Shown here: piece by piece, positions 41,821 to 51,022 of the stretch
How positions within the stretch are numbered: the stretch's first letter is position 1
Layout of the letters: every line of letters begins with the position of its first letter
NCBI RefSeq assembly: GCF_049943955.1
Contig: NZ_JBNFTW010000001.1
Coordinates: forward strand, 62,001 to 126,000
DNA from: Desulfosporosinus sp049943955
Lineage (GTDB): Bacteria > Bacillota > Desulfitobacteriia > Desulfitobacteriales > Desulfitobacteriaceae
Direction of reading: 5' to 3'
DNA: 64,000 nt
Translations under genes and position numbers: made by a program
The notes under the pieces: generated by a model
What the model saw: the letters and a program-made list of their open reading frames with translations, nothing else
The model's database searches: none
Told to the model about the DNA's origin: nothing

Positions 41821-43926
41821 ATGGATGACAAAGAACGAAAGCCATATACACATCGCTTTTGGGGACTCTCCACGGTGGTTGTGCTCGTATTTTTAATTTT
41901 GGGCTTCAACCTTTGGCGCTTGCAGATTGCTGAAGGATCTTACTATTCGGAAATGGCCAAGGGTAACGTGATGCAGGTCGTGAAAATTCCAACAACCCGG
42001 GGGGATATTGTTGATAAAAACAATAAACTTCTTGCCACCAGTGTACCGGAATTTGTTTTAACCTTGGACTGGCTCGATTTGCAGCAGTCGAAAACCACAA
42101 ACTGGAAGGACGTTGTCAAACGTTTAGCGGGCTTTATTAAACCCTATTGGACGAATCCCAATGAGAGCGTTGATAACATCGATGTGGATATTTTAGTCAA
42201 TATTCAAAACCATCAATGGGAACGCTACCGTCCTGTGACGATTTTGGACAATGTTCCTCAGGAACTTCAAGCCATCATTGCGGAACATCAGGATGAGCTT
42301 CCCGGTGTCAGTGTCGATGCGACACCGATTCGCTCTTACCCTCAGCATACTTTGGCTGGCCAGATTCTTGGCTATGTGCGGGAGATCGGTCCCAATGAGA
42401 TAGATCAATTTAATAAAAACCCGGATGCCCAAAAGGCCGGCTTTACCTATTCTCAAGGAGATTTAGTCGGTAAGGACGGTGTGGAAAAAAGCTATGATTT
42501 TTGGCTGCGCGGCCAGGAAGGCGTTCAACAAGTAGAAGTTGATAATAATGCCCGCCCCCTGTCCAAAAAAGTGGTTCAGCCCCCCGAACCGGGAAAGACA
42601 GTTCAGCTAACCATTGATGCGGATTTGCAAAAAACCGTTGAAGACAGCCTTGATCAGGTTATTTCTGATGTCCAGAAGACAACGAATCCTAACGCCAAGT
42701 CGGGTGCCGCTGTGGTTATTGATGTTAATACCGGCAAGATTCTGGCTATGGCTTCCCGTCCGAGTATGGACCCGAATGATTTAATCGGCAATATTTCTCA
42801 GGCCGTATCGGATAAATACTTTACCAATAAAGATGCACCTGCTGCCTCTTTGGATCGTGCTCTTGCCGGACTTTACCCGCCCGGCTCCACCTTTAAAATG
42901 ATTACAGCCATGGCTGCCTTACAACTGAAAGTGACGAATCCGCAGGAACAGATCAATGACGTTATTTCATCCTTGGGAAATATGGTAGCCCAGCGACAGG
43001 GTTTTGTTGAATGGGGCGGCAATAACTTTGGCCTTGTAAACCTCTATCGGGCCATAGCCTTATCGTCAGATATTTATTTTGAGGTCATAGGCCGGCGAGT
43101 GTTTGATTCAAATCCAGAATTTATTGGCCAGATTGCCCATGAATTCGGCTTAGGTACGTACAGCGGCGTTGACTTGCCCGGAGAAGCGAAGGGACTTGTA
43201 CCGTCAGCGGCCTGGAAAAAAGCCAATAATCAGCCTACCTATGATAAACAGAGGGATCAGAAACTGGCCGACATTGACAGCAAATATGCGTCCAAAATCG
43301 CTCAGGCTAAGGATGCCCAGACTAAACAAAAACTCCAGGCCCAGGAAGACCAGGAGAAAAAACAGGTTCAGGTTTGGTATCAGCAAATGATCAGCCAGGA
43401 AGTTGATTGGCAAGCTTATGACAGCTATAACAATGCTATTGGGCAGGGGTATAATGATTATACACCTCTCCAACTGGCGGATTATGTGGCAACTATAGTG
43501 AATGGCGGAAAACACTATCGTCCCTATATCGTCAATAAAATCACAGATCCCATCACGGGAAAAGTTGTCAAACAAAATGAGCCGCAAGTTACAAATACGG
43601 TGTCCATTTCGCCTGATGTTTTAAATACCGTTAAACAAGCAATGCAGGCTACGACACAAGGAGAAGGAACAGCGTCCTTTCTATTCTCCGACCTCCCGGA
43701 ATTCTCAGGGGGTGCTAAGACAGGTACTGCGCAAATCGGGTCGAAAGATACAATTTCGGGTGAACTCTATAATGGTGAGTTTGTGGCCTTTGCTCCTTAT
43801 GATCATCCTCAGATTGCCTTTGCCGGTGTTGTTGAATATGGCAGTCACGGCGGGGATACCGCAGGATACGTCGCTAGAGCAGCATTTATGAAGTATTTTG
43901 GTTGGAAATCCACGAATGGGGGCTAA
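41821..43926 (+). CDS. mrdA: penicillin-binding protein 2 (elongation transpeptidase)
   Basis: A class B PBP of 701 residues. One N-terminal membrane helix (about 14-34) is followed by the dimerisation domain and then the transpeptidase domain. The catalytic SxxK is STFK near residue 357, the SxD motif is SSD near 414 and KTG lies in GGAKTGTAQ near 631. Between about residues 465 and 538 lies a charged, coiled-coil-like insert (RDQKLADIDSKYASKIAQAK and onward) that is longer than in typical PBP2. GGAGGAG precedes the ATG. It acts with MreBCD and RodA. Confidence 0.94.
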   Translation: MDDKERKPYTHRFWGLSTVVVLVFLILGFNLWRLQIAEGSYYSEMAKGNVMQVVKIPTTRGDIVDKNNKLLATSVPEFVLTLDWLDLQQSKTTNWKDVVKRLAGFIKPYWTNPNESVDNIDVDILVNIQNHQWERYRPVTILDNVPQELQAIIAEHQDELPGVSVDATPIRSYPQHTLAGQILGYVREIGPNEIDQFNKNPDAQKAGFTYSQGDLVGKDGVEKSYDFWLRGQEGVQQVEVDNNARPLSKKVVQPPEPGKTVQLTIDADLQKTVEDSLDQVISDVQKTTNPNAKSGAAVVIDVNTGKILAMASRPSMDPNDLIGNISQAVSDKYFTNKDAPAASLDRALAGLYPPGSTFKMITAMAALQLKVTNPQEQINDVISSLGNMVAQRQGFVEWGGNNFGLVNLYRAIALSSDIYFEVIGRRVFDSNPEFIGQIAHEFGLGTYSGVDLPGEAKGLVPSAAWKKANNQPTYDKQRDQKLADIDSKYASKIAQAKDAQTKQKLQAQEDQEKKQVQVWYQQMISQEVDWQAYDSYNNAIGQGYNDYTPLQLADYVATIVNGGKHYRPYIVNKITDPITGKVVKQNEPQVTNTVSISPDVLNTVKQAMQATTQGEGTASFLFSDLPEFSGGAKTGTAQIGSKDTISGELYNGEFVAFAPYDHPQIAFAGVVEYGSHGGDTAGYVARAAFMKYFGWKSTNGG

Positions 43927-43958
43927 AAAACGAGGAAATTTCTCCTCGTTTTTTTTTT
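43925..43958 (+). terminator. strong terminator after mrdA
   Basis: AAAAAACGAGGA and TCCTCGTTTTTT form the stem and tail, with loop AATTTC. Confidence 0.92.
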
Positions 43959-44037
43959 AGAAGAAAAGGGAATTGGGACAGGCTTGTAGAATTTATAGTA
44001 AGCATTGATTATGAGAAGCAATGGAGGATTGTGCAGG

Positions 44038-44718
44038 TTGACACGGACAGAACATGTTGCCCTGAAGGGTACCCGCGATGGGTTGGTTCTATACTTTGAT
44101 CCCCTCGCGGATTTCGGATTGTTGCTAACGGAACTTAACAAGCTGCTGAAGGATTCAGTTCAATTCCTGCAAGGTGCGACAGTTCGATGTTTTGCTGGAG
44201 ACAAAGAATACTCAGAGGATGAACATGATCAGCTAACAAATCTTTTACAAGAGCATCAGTTGGAACTTGGGGGATGGTTAACGACAGAGGAAGTGTACGT
44301 GCCAGGAAAAGTTCAATCCCAGACAATTGAGAAAGAAACGCGACTTGGAGATGAAGGAATGGTGGAAGGGCCCTGCCTCTTCGTAGAGCGCAACTTGCGT
44401 AACGGCAATAGTGTGCAATATGAGGGTCATGTAGTTGTACTGGGTGATGTCAATCCTGGTGCTGAAATTATTGCAACGGGGAACATTGTTGTTTTAGGAT
44501 CCTTGCGCGGTGTTGCTCATGCAGGAGCAACCGGCGAACGGAATGCCTCAGTGAGCGCCTATCATCTTGCCCCTACGCAGCTAAGAATCGCAGATTTAGT
44601 TACCAGAGCGCCGGATGAGGATTCAGAGGAACGTGGACCGGAAATTGCCAGAATCAAAGATGACCGCTTGATTGTAGAAGCAGCCGGTTTAACTGGTTAT
44701 CGTGCCAAGGGTCGTTGA
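44038..44718 (+). CDS. minC: septum site-determining protein MinC
   Basis: The FtsZ-inhibiting division regulator, 226 residues. The N-terminal domain starts TEHVALKGTRDGLVLYF. The C-terminal beta-helix carries VVVLGDVNPGAEIIATGNIV and LGSLRGVAHAGATG, which bind MinD. I chose the TTG at 44038, with GGAGG 10 bases ahead, because MinC proteins normally begin just before this segment. Longer frames (TTG 44005, ATG 44011) have no ribosome-binding site. It ends just upstream of minD. Confidence 0.92.
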   Translation: MTRTEHVALKGTRDGLVLYFDPLADFGLLLTELNKLLKDSVQFLQGATVRCFAGDKEYSEDEHDQLTNLLQEHQLELGGWLTTEEVYVPGKVQSQTIEKETRLGDEGMVEGPCLFVERNLRNGNSVQYEGHVVVLGDVNPGAEIIATGNIVVLGSLRGVAHAGATGERNASVSAYHLAPTQLRIADLVTRAPDEDSEERGPEIARIKDDRLIVEAAGLTGYRAKGR

Positions 44719-44755
44719 GAAGAATAAAGAACTAAGCGGAAAGGTAGGTCAAACT

Positions 44756-45550
44756 ATGGGAGAGGTAATCGTCGTAACTTCCGGTAAAGGGGGCGTAGGC
44801 AAGACCACAACATCAGCGAATATCGGGACTGGACTTGCGTCGGCAGGTTTTAGCGTCGTTTTAGTTGATACAGATATCGGGTTACGTAATCTTGATGTTG
44901 TGATGGGACTGGAGAACCGAATTGTCTATGATCTTGTGGATGTGACGAGCGAAAATTGCCGTTTAAAGCAAGCGCTCATTAAAGATAAACGTTTTCCCAA
45001 TCTCCACCTGCTTCCGGCGGCACAAACGAAGGATAAAACAGCCGTCAGTCCGGAGCAGATGAAAGCCTTGGCAGAGGAGTTAAAGAAAGAATTTGACTAT
45101 GCAATTATCGATTGCCCCGCAGGCATTGAGCAAGGTTTCCGTAATGCGATTGCCGGAGCAGATCGAGCAGTTGTTGTCTGCACTCCTGAAGTCAGTTCGG
45201 TGCGGGATGCTGACCGGATTATCGGCCTCTTAGAGGCTGCAGATCTTAAAAACCCTAAATTAATTATCAATCGCATTCGTCCCCAGATGGTAAAACGCGG
45301 GGATATGATGGATATCGATGATATCCTGGATATTTTGGCTATTGACTTGATCGGGGTTGTTCCGGAAGATGAGAGTATTGTCATTTCTACGAACCGGGGA
45401 GAACCTTGTGTTATGGATAAGAATTCTAAGGCTGGAGAGGCCTATCGCAGAATCACCAAGCGGATTCAGGGCGAGGAGGTCCCTCTGATGAATTTAGAGG
45501 TACCGGAAGGACTTATGGATAAACTTAAGAAACTCATCGGCTTACGTTAA
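44756..45550 (+). CDS. minD: septum site-determining ATPase MinD
   Basis: A membrane-cycling ATPase of 264 residues that activates MinC at poles. Deviant Walker A is VTSGKGGVGKTTTSAN at the N-terminus, Walker B is FDYAIIDCPAGIEQG, and the C-terminal amphipathic membrane-targeting helix is GLMDKLKKLIGLR. I chose the ATG at 44756 with GAAAGGTAGG upstream; the ATG at 44702 overlaps minC and adds a non-family extension. minE follows. Confidence 0.97.
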   Translation: MGEVIVVTSGKGGVGKTTTSANIGTGLASAGFSVVLVDTDIGLRNLDVVMGLENRIVYDLVDVTSENCRLKQALIKDKRFPNLHLLPAAQTKDKTAVSPEQMKALAEELKKEFDYAIIDCPAGIEQGFRNAIAGADRAVVVCTPEVSSVRDADRIIGLLEAADLKNPKLIINRIRPQMVKRGDMMDIDDILDILAIDLIGVVPEDESIVISTNRGEPCVMDKNSKAGEAYRRITKRIQGEEVPLMNLEVPEGLMDKLKKLIGLR

Positions 45551-45579
45551 TCGTTCGGTAGTGAGAGGAGGGATCGTCC

Positions 45580-45858
45580 TTGTTAGAATTTATCAGCCGC
45601 ATCCTTGGCAAGGAAACTGCCTCAAGCAAGTCGTTGGCCAAAGAACGTCTGCGGCTCGTTTTGGTTCATGACCGTGCCAGTATATCGCCAGCCATGCTCA
45701 ACCGCATGAGGGAAGATTTGGTTAAAGTAATCTCCAACTACATGGAAATTGACGAAACTGCCCTGGAATTTAATCTTTGTCAAGATGAACGGGATGTAGC
45801 CCTGGTGGCTAATATTCCGGTGATTAAGATGAAGCGCGATTATGCGGCAAAATGTTAA
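45580..45858 (+). CDS. minE: cell division topological specificity factor MinE
   Basis: A 92-residue MinE that drives MinD oscillation by stimulating its ATPase. The membrane/MinD-binding helix is LEFISRILGKETASSKSLAK, followed by the contact region ERLRLVLVHDRASISPAML and the dimerising beta-strands. TTG start with GAGGAGG nine bases ahead. Presence of MinE here, instead of DivIVA-only control, is typical of clostridial relatives but not of B. subtilis. Confidence 0.93.
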   Translation: MLEFISRILGKETASSKSLAKERLRLVLVHDRASISPAMLNRMREDLVKVISNYMEIDETALEFNLCQDERDVALVANIPVIKMKRDYAAKC

Positions 45859-45909
45859 GTCAACAATAAGTCAATAAGCAGGTCAATACGTAGAGAGAAT
45901 GTTGGTAAC

Positions 45910-45945
45910 GCTGCAGCGACATAAATAAGTTGCTGCGGCCTTTTT
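45910..45945 (+). terminator. terminator after minE
   Basis: An 11-bp stem with two G-U pairs (GCTGCAGCGAC with GTTGCTGCGGC) is followed by TTTTT. Confidence 0.8.
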
Positions 45946-45968
45946 CTATTTCTTTCCTTTTTAATCTA

Positions 45969-45998
45969 TTGGGGGGGAAAGTCCAGTTGTGTTATAAT
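45969..45998 (+). promoter_or_regulatory. candidate promoter of rodA
   Basis: TTGGGG and TATAAT, 18 bases apart, 33 bases upstream of the rodA start. Confidence 0.5.
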
Positions 45999-46031
45999 GT
46001 TTAAGGATTATAACTGAAGGGGACAATTTTT

Positions 46032-47192
46032 GTGGATAAACGTGTATATAGAAACATAGACCTGTTGTTTGTAGTCTTTACATTCCTGCTTTTAGCAGCG
46101 AGCTTATTTATTCTCAGTACCGCTTCTATTAATGTGGACAAGGCAGACCCTATGCATTATGTCAAGGCACAAGCGGTTTGGATTGCCACTGGAATTGTGA
46201 TTACAGTTGTTCTGGTTGCCATTGATTATCAGAAATGGCGGCATTTTCGCTGGTGGATTTACGGTCTGAATCTGGCTCTGCTCGGGGCGGTTATCCTCTT
46301 TGGTTCCACCGCCAAGGGAGCAACCCGCTGGATTCCCATCACCTCAACGATTGGTATCCAACCCTCGGAATTCGCTAAGATTTTCATTATTCTTACCCTT
46401 GCGGACTTTTTAGCGGATCGTCAAGGAAAACTTAATAATTTCAAGGACTTTATTCCGCCTTTTCTCTTCGTTTTAATCCCCATGCTCTTGATTTTTAAAC
46501 AGCCTGACTTGGGAACTACCTTAGTTTTTGCAGCGATTTTCATCGGCATGATGTTTGTTGCCGGGGCCAACCCCTACAAATTCGGCGGTTTGTTATTGGC
46601 CGGAGCCTGCATTATAGCGGTTGCTCTCTGGCTTCACTTCGCGACGGATTTACCTTGGTGGCTGCATTGGGCTCAGGGACTTCCGCTTCCCCTCCAGGAC
46701 TATCAGTTAAAACGCTTAATCATTTTCACGAATCCTATGGCAGATAAGTCTACAGATGGGTGGCATATTGTTCAATCGCTCTGGGCTATTGGATCGGGTG
46801 GCTTTTGGGGAAAAGGGTATCGAATGGGGACACAAGGACAGTTAAACTTTTTACCCGAACATCACACCGACTTTATTTTTTCCGTGGTTGGTGAAGAGTT
46901 TGGCTTTATTGGATCGGTGACCTTGCTCTTTATCTTTTTGATTTTTATTCTTCGCAGTATCAGTATTGCCATGAAAGCCCGAGGGCCCTACGGGATGCTG
47001 GTCGGAACAGGAATCATATCGATGTTTACCTTTCATATCTTAGTCAATGTCGGGATGACTTCGGGGATTATGCCTGTAACTGGTATTCCTTTACCGCTGA
47101 TAAGCTTTGGCGGAAGTGCCATGTGGTCCAATATGGCGGCAGTTGGACTGCTGCTGAGCATCAATCTCAGGAGTCAAAGGCTAATGTTCTGA
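46032..47192 (+). CDS. rodA: SEDS glycosyltransferase RodA
   Basis: A 386-residue polytopic peptidoglycan glycosyltransferase of the SEDS family with about ten membrane helices. Signatures are GATRWIPI..IQPSEFAKI (catalytic-loop region), FKQPDLGTTLVF, LPEHHTDFIFSVVGEEFGF and the GIPLPLISFGGS end. Proximity to mreBCD and mrdA favours RodA over FtsW or SpoVE. GTG start; the ribosome-binding site (GAAGGGGA) is 10 bases upstream. Confidence 0.93.
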   Translation: MDKRVYRNIDLLFVVFTFLLLAASLFILSTASINVDKADPMHYVKAQAVWIATGIVITVVLVAIDYQKWRHFRWWIYGLNLALLGAVILFGSTAKGATRWIPITSTIGIQPSEFAKIFIILTLADFLADRQGKLNNFKDFIPPFLFVLIPMLLIFKQPDLGTTLVFAAIFIGMMFVAGANPYKFGGLLLAGACIIAVALWLHFATDLPWWLHWAQGLPLPLQDYQLKRLIIFTNPMADKSTDGWHIVQSLWAIGSGGFWGKGYRMGTQGQLNFLPEHHTDFIFSVVGEEFGFIGSVTLLFIFLIFILRSISIAMKARGPYGMLVGTGIISMFTFHILVNVGMTSGIMPVTGIPLPLISFGGSAMWSNMAAVGLLLSINLRSQRLMF

Positions 47193-47200
47193 ATCAGAAA

Positions 47201-47228
47201 TAGAACTCTCAGGAGTTCTATTTTTTTT
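47201..47228 (+). terminator. terminator after rodA
   Basis: TAGAACTC and GAGTTCTA pair across TCAG and are followed by eight T. Confidence 0.88.
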
Positions 47229-47302
47229 GCCCTCTCATAGACTAGTAAAGAACTAGTACGAGCTTGGTCATAGCGATCAACGGTAAAGTGAGGCCTTGCA
47301 GT

Positions 47303-48085
47303 ATGAATCCTTTTGAACGTTGGGATGATTGGGAATGGGAACGAGCGATCCAAGAGGTTGGGAAAGAGAAAGGACAGGGAAGAGCAGGGAGCCGTAATTA
47401 TAATCCCGGTGGGCAGCGGCCATCGCCCAGGGAGACCTGGGGCAACATCTTTAAGCATTGGAACGGAATCCAGAAACAGACGCTTATCGCAGCCATGTTA
47501 TTTCTTCTGGTTTTCTTCAGTGCCAATGGTACGGACGGCATCTCGCAGGCGGTCCACGGCCTCTATCGCAGTGCCATGGACTCAGAAAATTATTATGATA
47601 CTCTGAACGGAATGGCCAAAGATGCCCTGTCTCTCGGTGGTGTCAGCAATAACAGTGTTCCCGTTGATGCCAAGATGTTGGGACAGTTTTTGCCGCCCAT
47701 TTCCGGGCAAGTGATGGCTAAATTTGGGGTAAAAGGCGAAGGCGGAACGAATGCATCCGGTACAGTCCATCAAGGCATTGACGTTCTCAGCGCTTTGGGA
47801 AACCCTGTGGCTGCACCGGCCGACGGAGTCGTCACCTTCGTAGGCAGTGACCCTCAGTTAGGGAATGTCGTGAAAGCCGATTTAGGTGACGGATGGACGA
47901 CGGTGCTGGGAAATCTGGGCACAGTTTATGTTGAAAAAGGCCAACGGATCAATCGGGGAGGCGTTCTGGGGACGGTTGGTTTATCAGCTCCTCTGAAGAA
48001 GCCCTGGCTGCACTTTGAACTGCGCAAGAACAACAAACCCCTTGATCCGATACCATACTTGATTCCACCTCAGTCTAAAAATTAG
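47303..48085 (+). CDS. spoIVFA: SpoIVFA-like protein with degenerate M23 domain
   Basis: A 260-residue protein with a charged N-terminus, one membrane helix (about residues 60-76, LIAAMLFLLVFFSAN) and a C-terminal LytM/M23-like domain (about 145-255). The HxxxD zinc ligands survive in VHQGIDVLS. The usual HxH pair reads WLHFEL, losing its first His, so peptidase activity is doubtful. In B. subtilis SpoIVFA holds and inhibits SpoIVFB until the forespore signal arrives. The gene lies directly before spoIVFB here, which supports the call. I chose the ATG at 47303. Confidence 0.82.
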   Translation: MNPFERWDDWEWERAIQEVGKEKGQGRAGSRNYNPGGQRPSPRETWGNIFKHWNGIQKQTLIAAMLFLLVFFSANGTDGISQAVHGLYRSAMDSENYYDTLNGMAKDALSLGGVSNNSVPVDAKMLGQFLPPISGQVMAKFGVKGEGGTNASGTVHQGIDVLSALGNPVAAPADGVVTFVGSDPQLGNVVKADLGDGWTTVLGNLGTVYVEKGQRINRGGVLGTVGLSAPLKKPWLHFELRKNNKPLDPIPYLIPPQSKN

Positions 48086-48159
48086 GGGCTTACTCCCTGT
48101 GGGTTATTGAATCTAGAGAAAGAGGTGAAATCTCCGGTTTACGAAAACCGGGTTCAATT

Positions 48160-49050
48160 ATGGAGCTTTTTAAAGTGTTTGGCATAAGCCTGCGAATCCA
48201 TCCGACATTCTTTCTTTTCATGGCAATTTATGGGGTCCTGGGTCTTGTTGCCCAGGCTCTTCTCATCTTCGCCTTGGTCTTAGGTCATGAGTTGACCCAC
48301 CTATTAACGGCTCGGGCCTATGGTTTCAGAGTCGTCGGTCTGGAACTTTTCCCCTTTGGCGGTGCAGCCTATTGTGATGATCTTTTTGAGGGGCGAAAAA
48401 TCGAGGAGAGCATTATGGCTCTGGCCGGTCCGGCCTTTAATATCGTTCTTTTATTTGCTGCCCAAGGCCTAAGGTGGCAGGGAATTTGGGCAGGTGATTT
48501 TGCCGATGCTTTTGTCCGCTATAATCTCTGGCTGGCAGTGTTTAACTTATTTCCTGTCTTGCCCTTGGACGGCGGGCGGATTATGCGGGCACTTTGGGCG
48601 GATGCTTTCGGTTTTGTGCGGACGACGAAGTTTTTGGCCTGGGCAGGGAAAGGGCTGGGGGTCCTGCTGGCTCTTTATGGGATCTTTCTCTGGAGTAAGG
48701 GACAGTTTTCTGAAGGCCCTCTGACCTTTATTATTCTGGGAGGATTTTTCTGGCTGGCAGGCAGCAAGGAAATTTCGGCCGCGCATATCACCTTTCTCCG
48801 GCAGTTAACCCATAAGAAGGAGGAACTGCTCAAGAAGGGACTTATGCGCAGCAAGTGGCTCACGGTTCAGCCCAATACGCCCTTGGTACGCATTGTTGAG
48901 GAATTTACCCCAGATCGTTACACCCTTATCAGTTTGACAAAGGAAGGAATGGATCTGGAAAAAATTCTGACAGAAACGGATGTCTTAGAGGGCATGTTAA
49001 GAGAAGGAATTCGTTTTCCCGTGGGGAAGTTGGAGAAAAAGAGCGGCTGA
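48160..49050 (+). CDS. spoIVFB: M50 site-2 protease SpoIVFB
   Basis: An intramembrane zinc metalloprotease of 296 residues. The HExxH motif is LGHELTHLLTARAYGF and the second motif NLFPVLPLDGGRIM supplies the Asp ligand. A C-terminal cytoplasmic region resembles a CBS domain (PNTPLVRIVEEF, DRYTLISLTKEG). In sporulating bacteria SpoIVFB cleaves pro-sigma-K in the mother cell. The pairing with the SpoIVFA-like gene upstream supports this assignment. Confidence 0.9.
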   Translation: MELFKVFGISLRIHPTFFLFMAIYGVLGLVAQALLIFALVLGHELTHLLTARAYGFRVVGLELFPFGGAAYCDDLFEGRKIEESIMALAGPAFNIVLLFAAQGLRWQGIWAGDFADAFVRYNLWLAVFNLFPVLPLDGGRIMRALWADAFGFVRTTKFLAWAGKGLGVLLALYGIFLWSKGQFSEGPLTFIILGGFFWLAGSKEISAAHITFLRQLTHKKEELLKKGLMRSKWLTVQPNTPLVRIVEEFTPDRYTLISLTKEGMDLEKILTETDVLEGMLREGIRFPVGKLEKKSG

Positions 49051-49090
49051 TTTTAATGATCTGGAAACCTAAGGGAACTTGGACAAAATA

Positions 49091-49120
49091 TTGGGTATTT
49101 TGGACTATCTGTGATATAAT
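49091..49120 (+). promoter_or_regulatory. promoter of radical SAM-rng region
   Basis: TTGGGT, 18 bases, TATAAT, 41 bases before the chosen ATG. Confidence 0.55.
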
Positions 49121-49160
49121 GTAAGTTCACAAAGGAGTGCAAGGAGGCTTCACTAAAATC

Positions 49161-51017
49161 ATGAGTGAACTTACTGCGGCGGAGCTTCGCCGGCAGGTAG
49201 AAATGTTTTTGCCTAAAGTTTTGAAACCAAGCCGTTACCTGGGTTCGGAATGGAACGCGATAAAAAAAGACTGGGATAAAACAGAGGTCCATATGGCTTT
49301 TGCTTTCCCGGATGTCTATGAAGTAGGAATGTCCCATCTGGGAACTAAGATTCTTTACCATTTGGTAAATTCGTTTCCGGAGTTTCTCTGTGAAAGGGTT
49401 TTTGCTCCCTGGGTGGATATGGAGGAAATGCTGCGGCAAAAGAAGCTTCCCCTATATACCCTCGAATCCTTTCAGCCGCTGCAAGCCTTTGATGTTATCG
49501 GCTTCACGCTGCAGTATGAAATGAGTTTTACCAACATTCTCAATATGCTCGATTTAGCAGGTATTCCTCTGCGCTGCGAGGAACGTAAAGAGGAGGATCC
49601 CTGGATTATTGCCGGGGGACCCTGTGCCTTTAATCCTGAACCTTTGGTCGGATTTGTTGATTTCTTTTTATTAGGCGAAAGCGAAGAACAATTGCCGGAA
49701 GTGCTGCGTCTGATTGCTGAGCAGAAGAAACATCCTCTGCCGCGCCGGGAGTTTTTGCTGCGAGTTGCCCAAGTCCAAGGCGTATATGTTCCGGATTTCT
49801 ACCATGTATCCTATAAGCCGGACGGACGGATTGCGGAGATTAAAGCAGAACCCGGTGTTCCGGCTGTCGTGGAAAAAGCCATTGTGGAGGATTTCGATCA
49901 AGCCTTTTTCCCGACGAAGCCGATTGTCCCTTATATGGAAATCGTCCATGACCGGATGATGCTGGAAGTTATGCGCGGTTGTTCACGGGGCTGTCGTTTT
50001 TGTCAGGCGGGCATGATTTATCGGCCTGTACGGGAGAGATCGACAGAAACTCTTCTTAAACAAACGGAAGAACTGGTTCGCTCCACAGGGTATGATGAAA
50101 TTGCGCTGACCTCACTTTCCAGCGGAGATTATACTGGCATTCAGCCCACGATTCATTCCATTATGGAAAAGCATAGCTGTGAAGGAGTGGGGGTTTCACT
50201 GCCCTCTCTGAGAGTTGACTCTTTTGATGTGGATCTCGCCGAGTCCATCCAAAAAAGCCGCAAATCCGGTTTGACCTTTGCTCCGGAAGCCGGATCTCAG
50301 CGTTTGCGTAATGTGATTAACAAAGGGGTTACTGAGGAAAATCTGCTGGCTGCTGTAGGAGCTGCTTTCCAAAAAGGCTGGTCCAACATTAAGCTTTACT
50401 TTATGATGGGACTGCCGACAGAAACTCAGGAAGACATTGACGGAATTGCGGATTTGGCCAAAAAAGTGGCCAATCTGGGAACCCAGCACGGGCGCCGCAA
50501 TGTGAATGTGACGGTTTCCACCAGCATTTTTGTTCCGAAAGCACATACTCCTTTTCAGTGGGAACCTCAGGAGTCACATCTTTCCGTTAAACTGAAACAG
50601 CAATATCTGAAAGAGAAACTTAGGGATCGACGCATAAAATATAATTACCATGACATGGAGACCAGCTATATGGAAGCCGTTTTTGCCAAGGGAGACCGGC
50701 GCTTAGCTCCGCTTTTGGAATGGGCGTTCAAACATGGCTGCCGTTTTGATGGTTGGTCTGAACATTTTGACCAGGAGACTTGGATGGAAGGATTTAAGGA
50801 ACTGGACATCGATCCTAAGTTTTATGCCAACAGGGCTATGGATTATGATGATATCCTGCCCTGGGAGCATTTGGAAAGCGGTGTAACCAAACAATTCTTG
50901 GTTGAAGAGCATCATCGGGCGCTGCAGGAAGCGAGGACCATTGATTGTCGGTATGATGTCTGTACCGGGTGTGGTATTTGCCCGGGCAGGGGAGTTCAGA
51001 TTGATTTGAAAGGGTGA
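49161..51017 (+). CDS. TIGR03960 family B12-binding radical SAM protein
   Basis: A 618-residue protein. The N-terminal part (about 50-180) resembles a B12-binding-like domain. The radical SAM core has the cluster motif MRGCSRGCRFCQAGM near residue 275 (CxxxCxxC) and the later SLSSGDYTG, PSLRVDSF and TFAPEAGSQRLR blocks. A Cys-rich C-terminus (DVCTGCGICPGRG) may hold another cluster or zinc. In clostridia this family lies before the TIGR03936 gene and rng, exactly as here, hinting at RNA or ribosome modification. The chemistry is unknown. I chose the ATG at 49161; AAGGAGG lies 14 bases ahead. Confidence 0.9.
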   Translation: MSELTAAELRRQVEMFLPKVLKPSRYLGSEWNAIKKDWDKTEVHMAFAFPDVYEVGMSHLGTKILYHLVNSFPEFLCERVFAPWVDMEEMLRQKKLPLYTLESFQPLQAFDVIGFTLQYEMSFTNILNMLDLAGIPLRCEERKEEDPWIIAGGPCAFNPEPLVGFVDFFLLGESEEQLPEVLRLIAEQKKHPLPRREFLLRVAQVQGVYVPDFYHVSYKPDGRIAEIKAEPGVPAVVEKAIVEDFDQAFFPTKPIVPYMEIVHDRMMLEVMRGCSRGCRFCQAGMIYRPVRERSTETLLKQTEELVRSTGYDEIALTSLSSGDYTGIQPTIHSIMEKHSCEGVGVSLPSLRVDSFDVDLAESIQKSRKSGLTFAPEAGSQRLRNVINKGVTEENLLAAVGAAFQKGWSNIKLYFMMGLPTETQEDIDGIADLAKKVANLGTQHGRRNVNVTVSTSIFVPKAHTPFQWEPQESHLSVKLKQQYLKEKLRDRRIKYNYHDMETSYMEAVFAKGDRRLAPLLEWAFKHGCRFDGWSEHFDQETWMEGFKELDIDPKFYANRAMDYDDILPWEHLESGVTKQFLVEEHHRALQEARTIDCRYDVCTGCGICPGRGVQIDLKG

Positions 51018-51022
51018 GTGCC

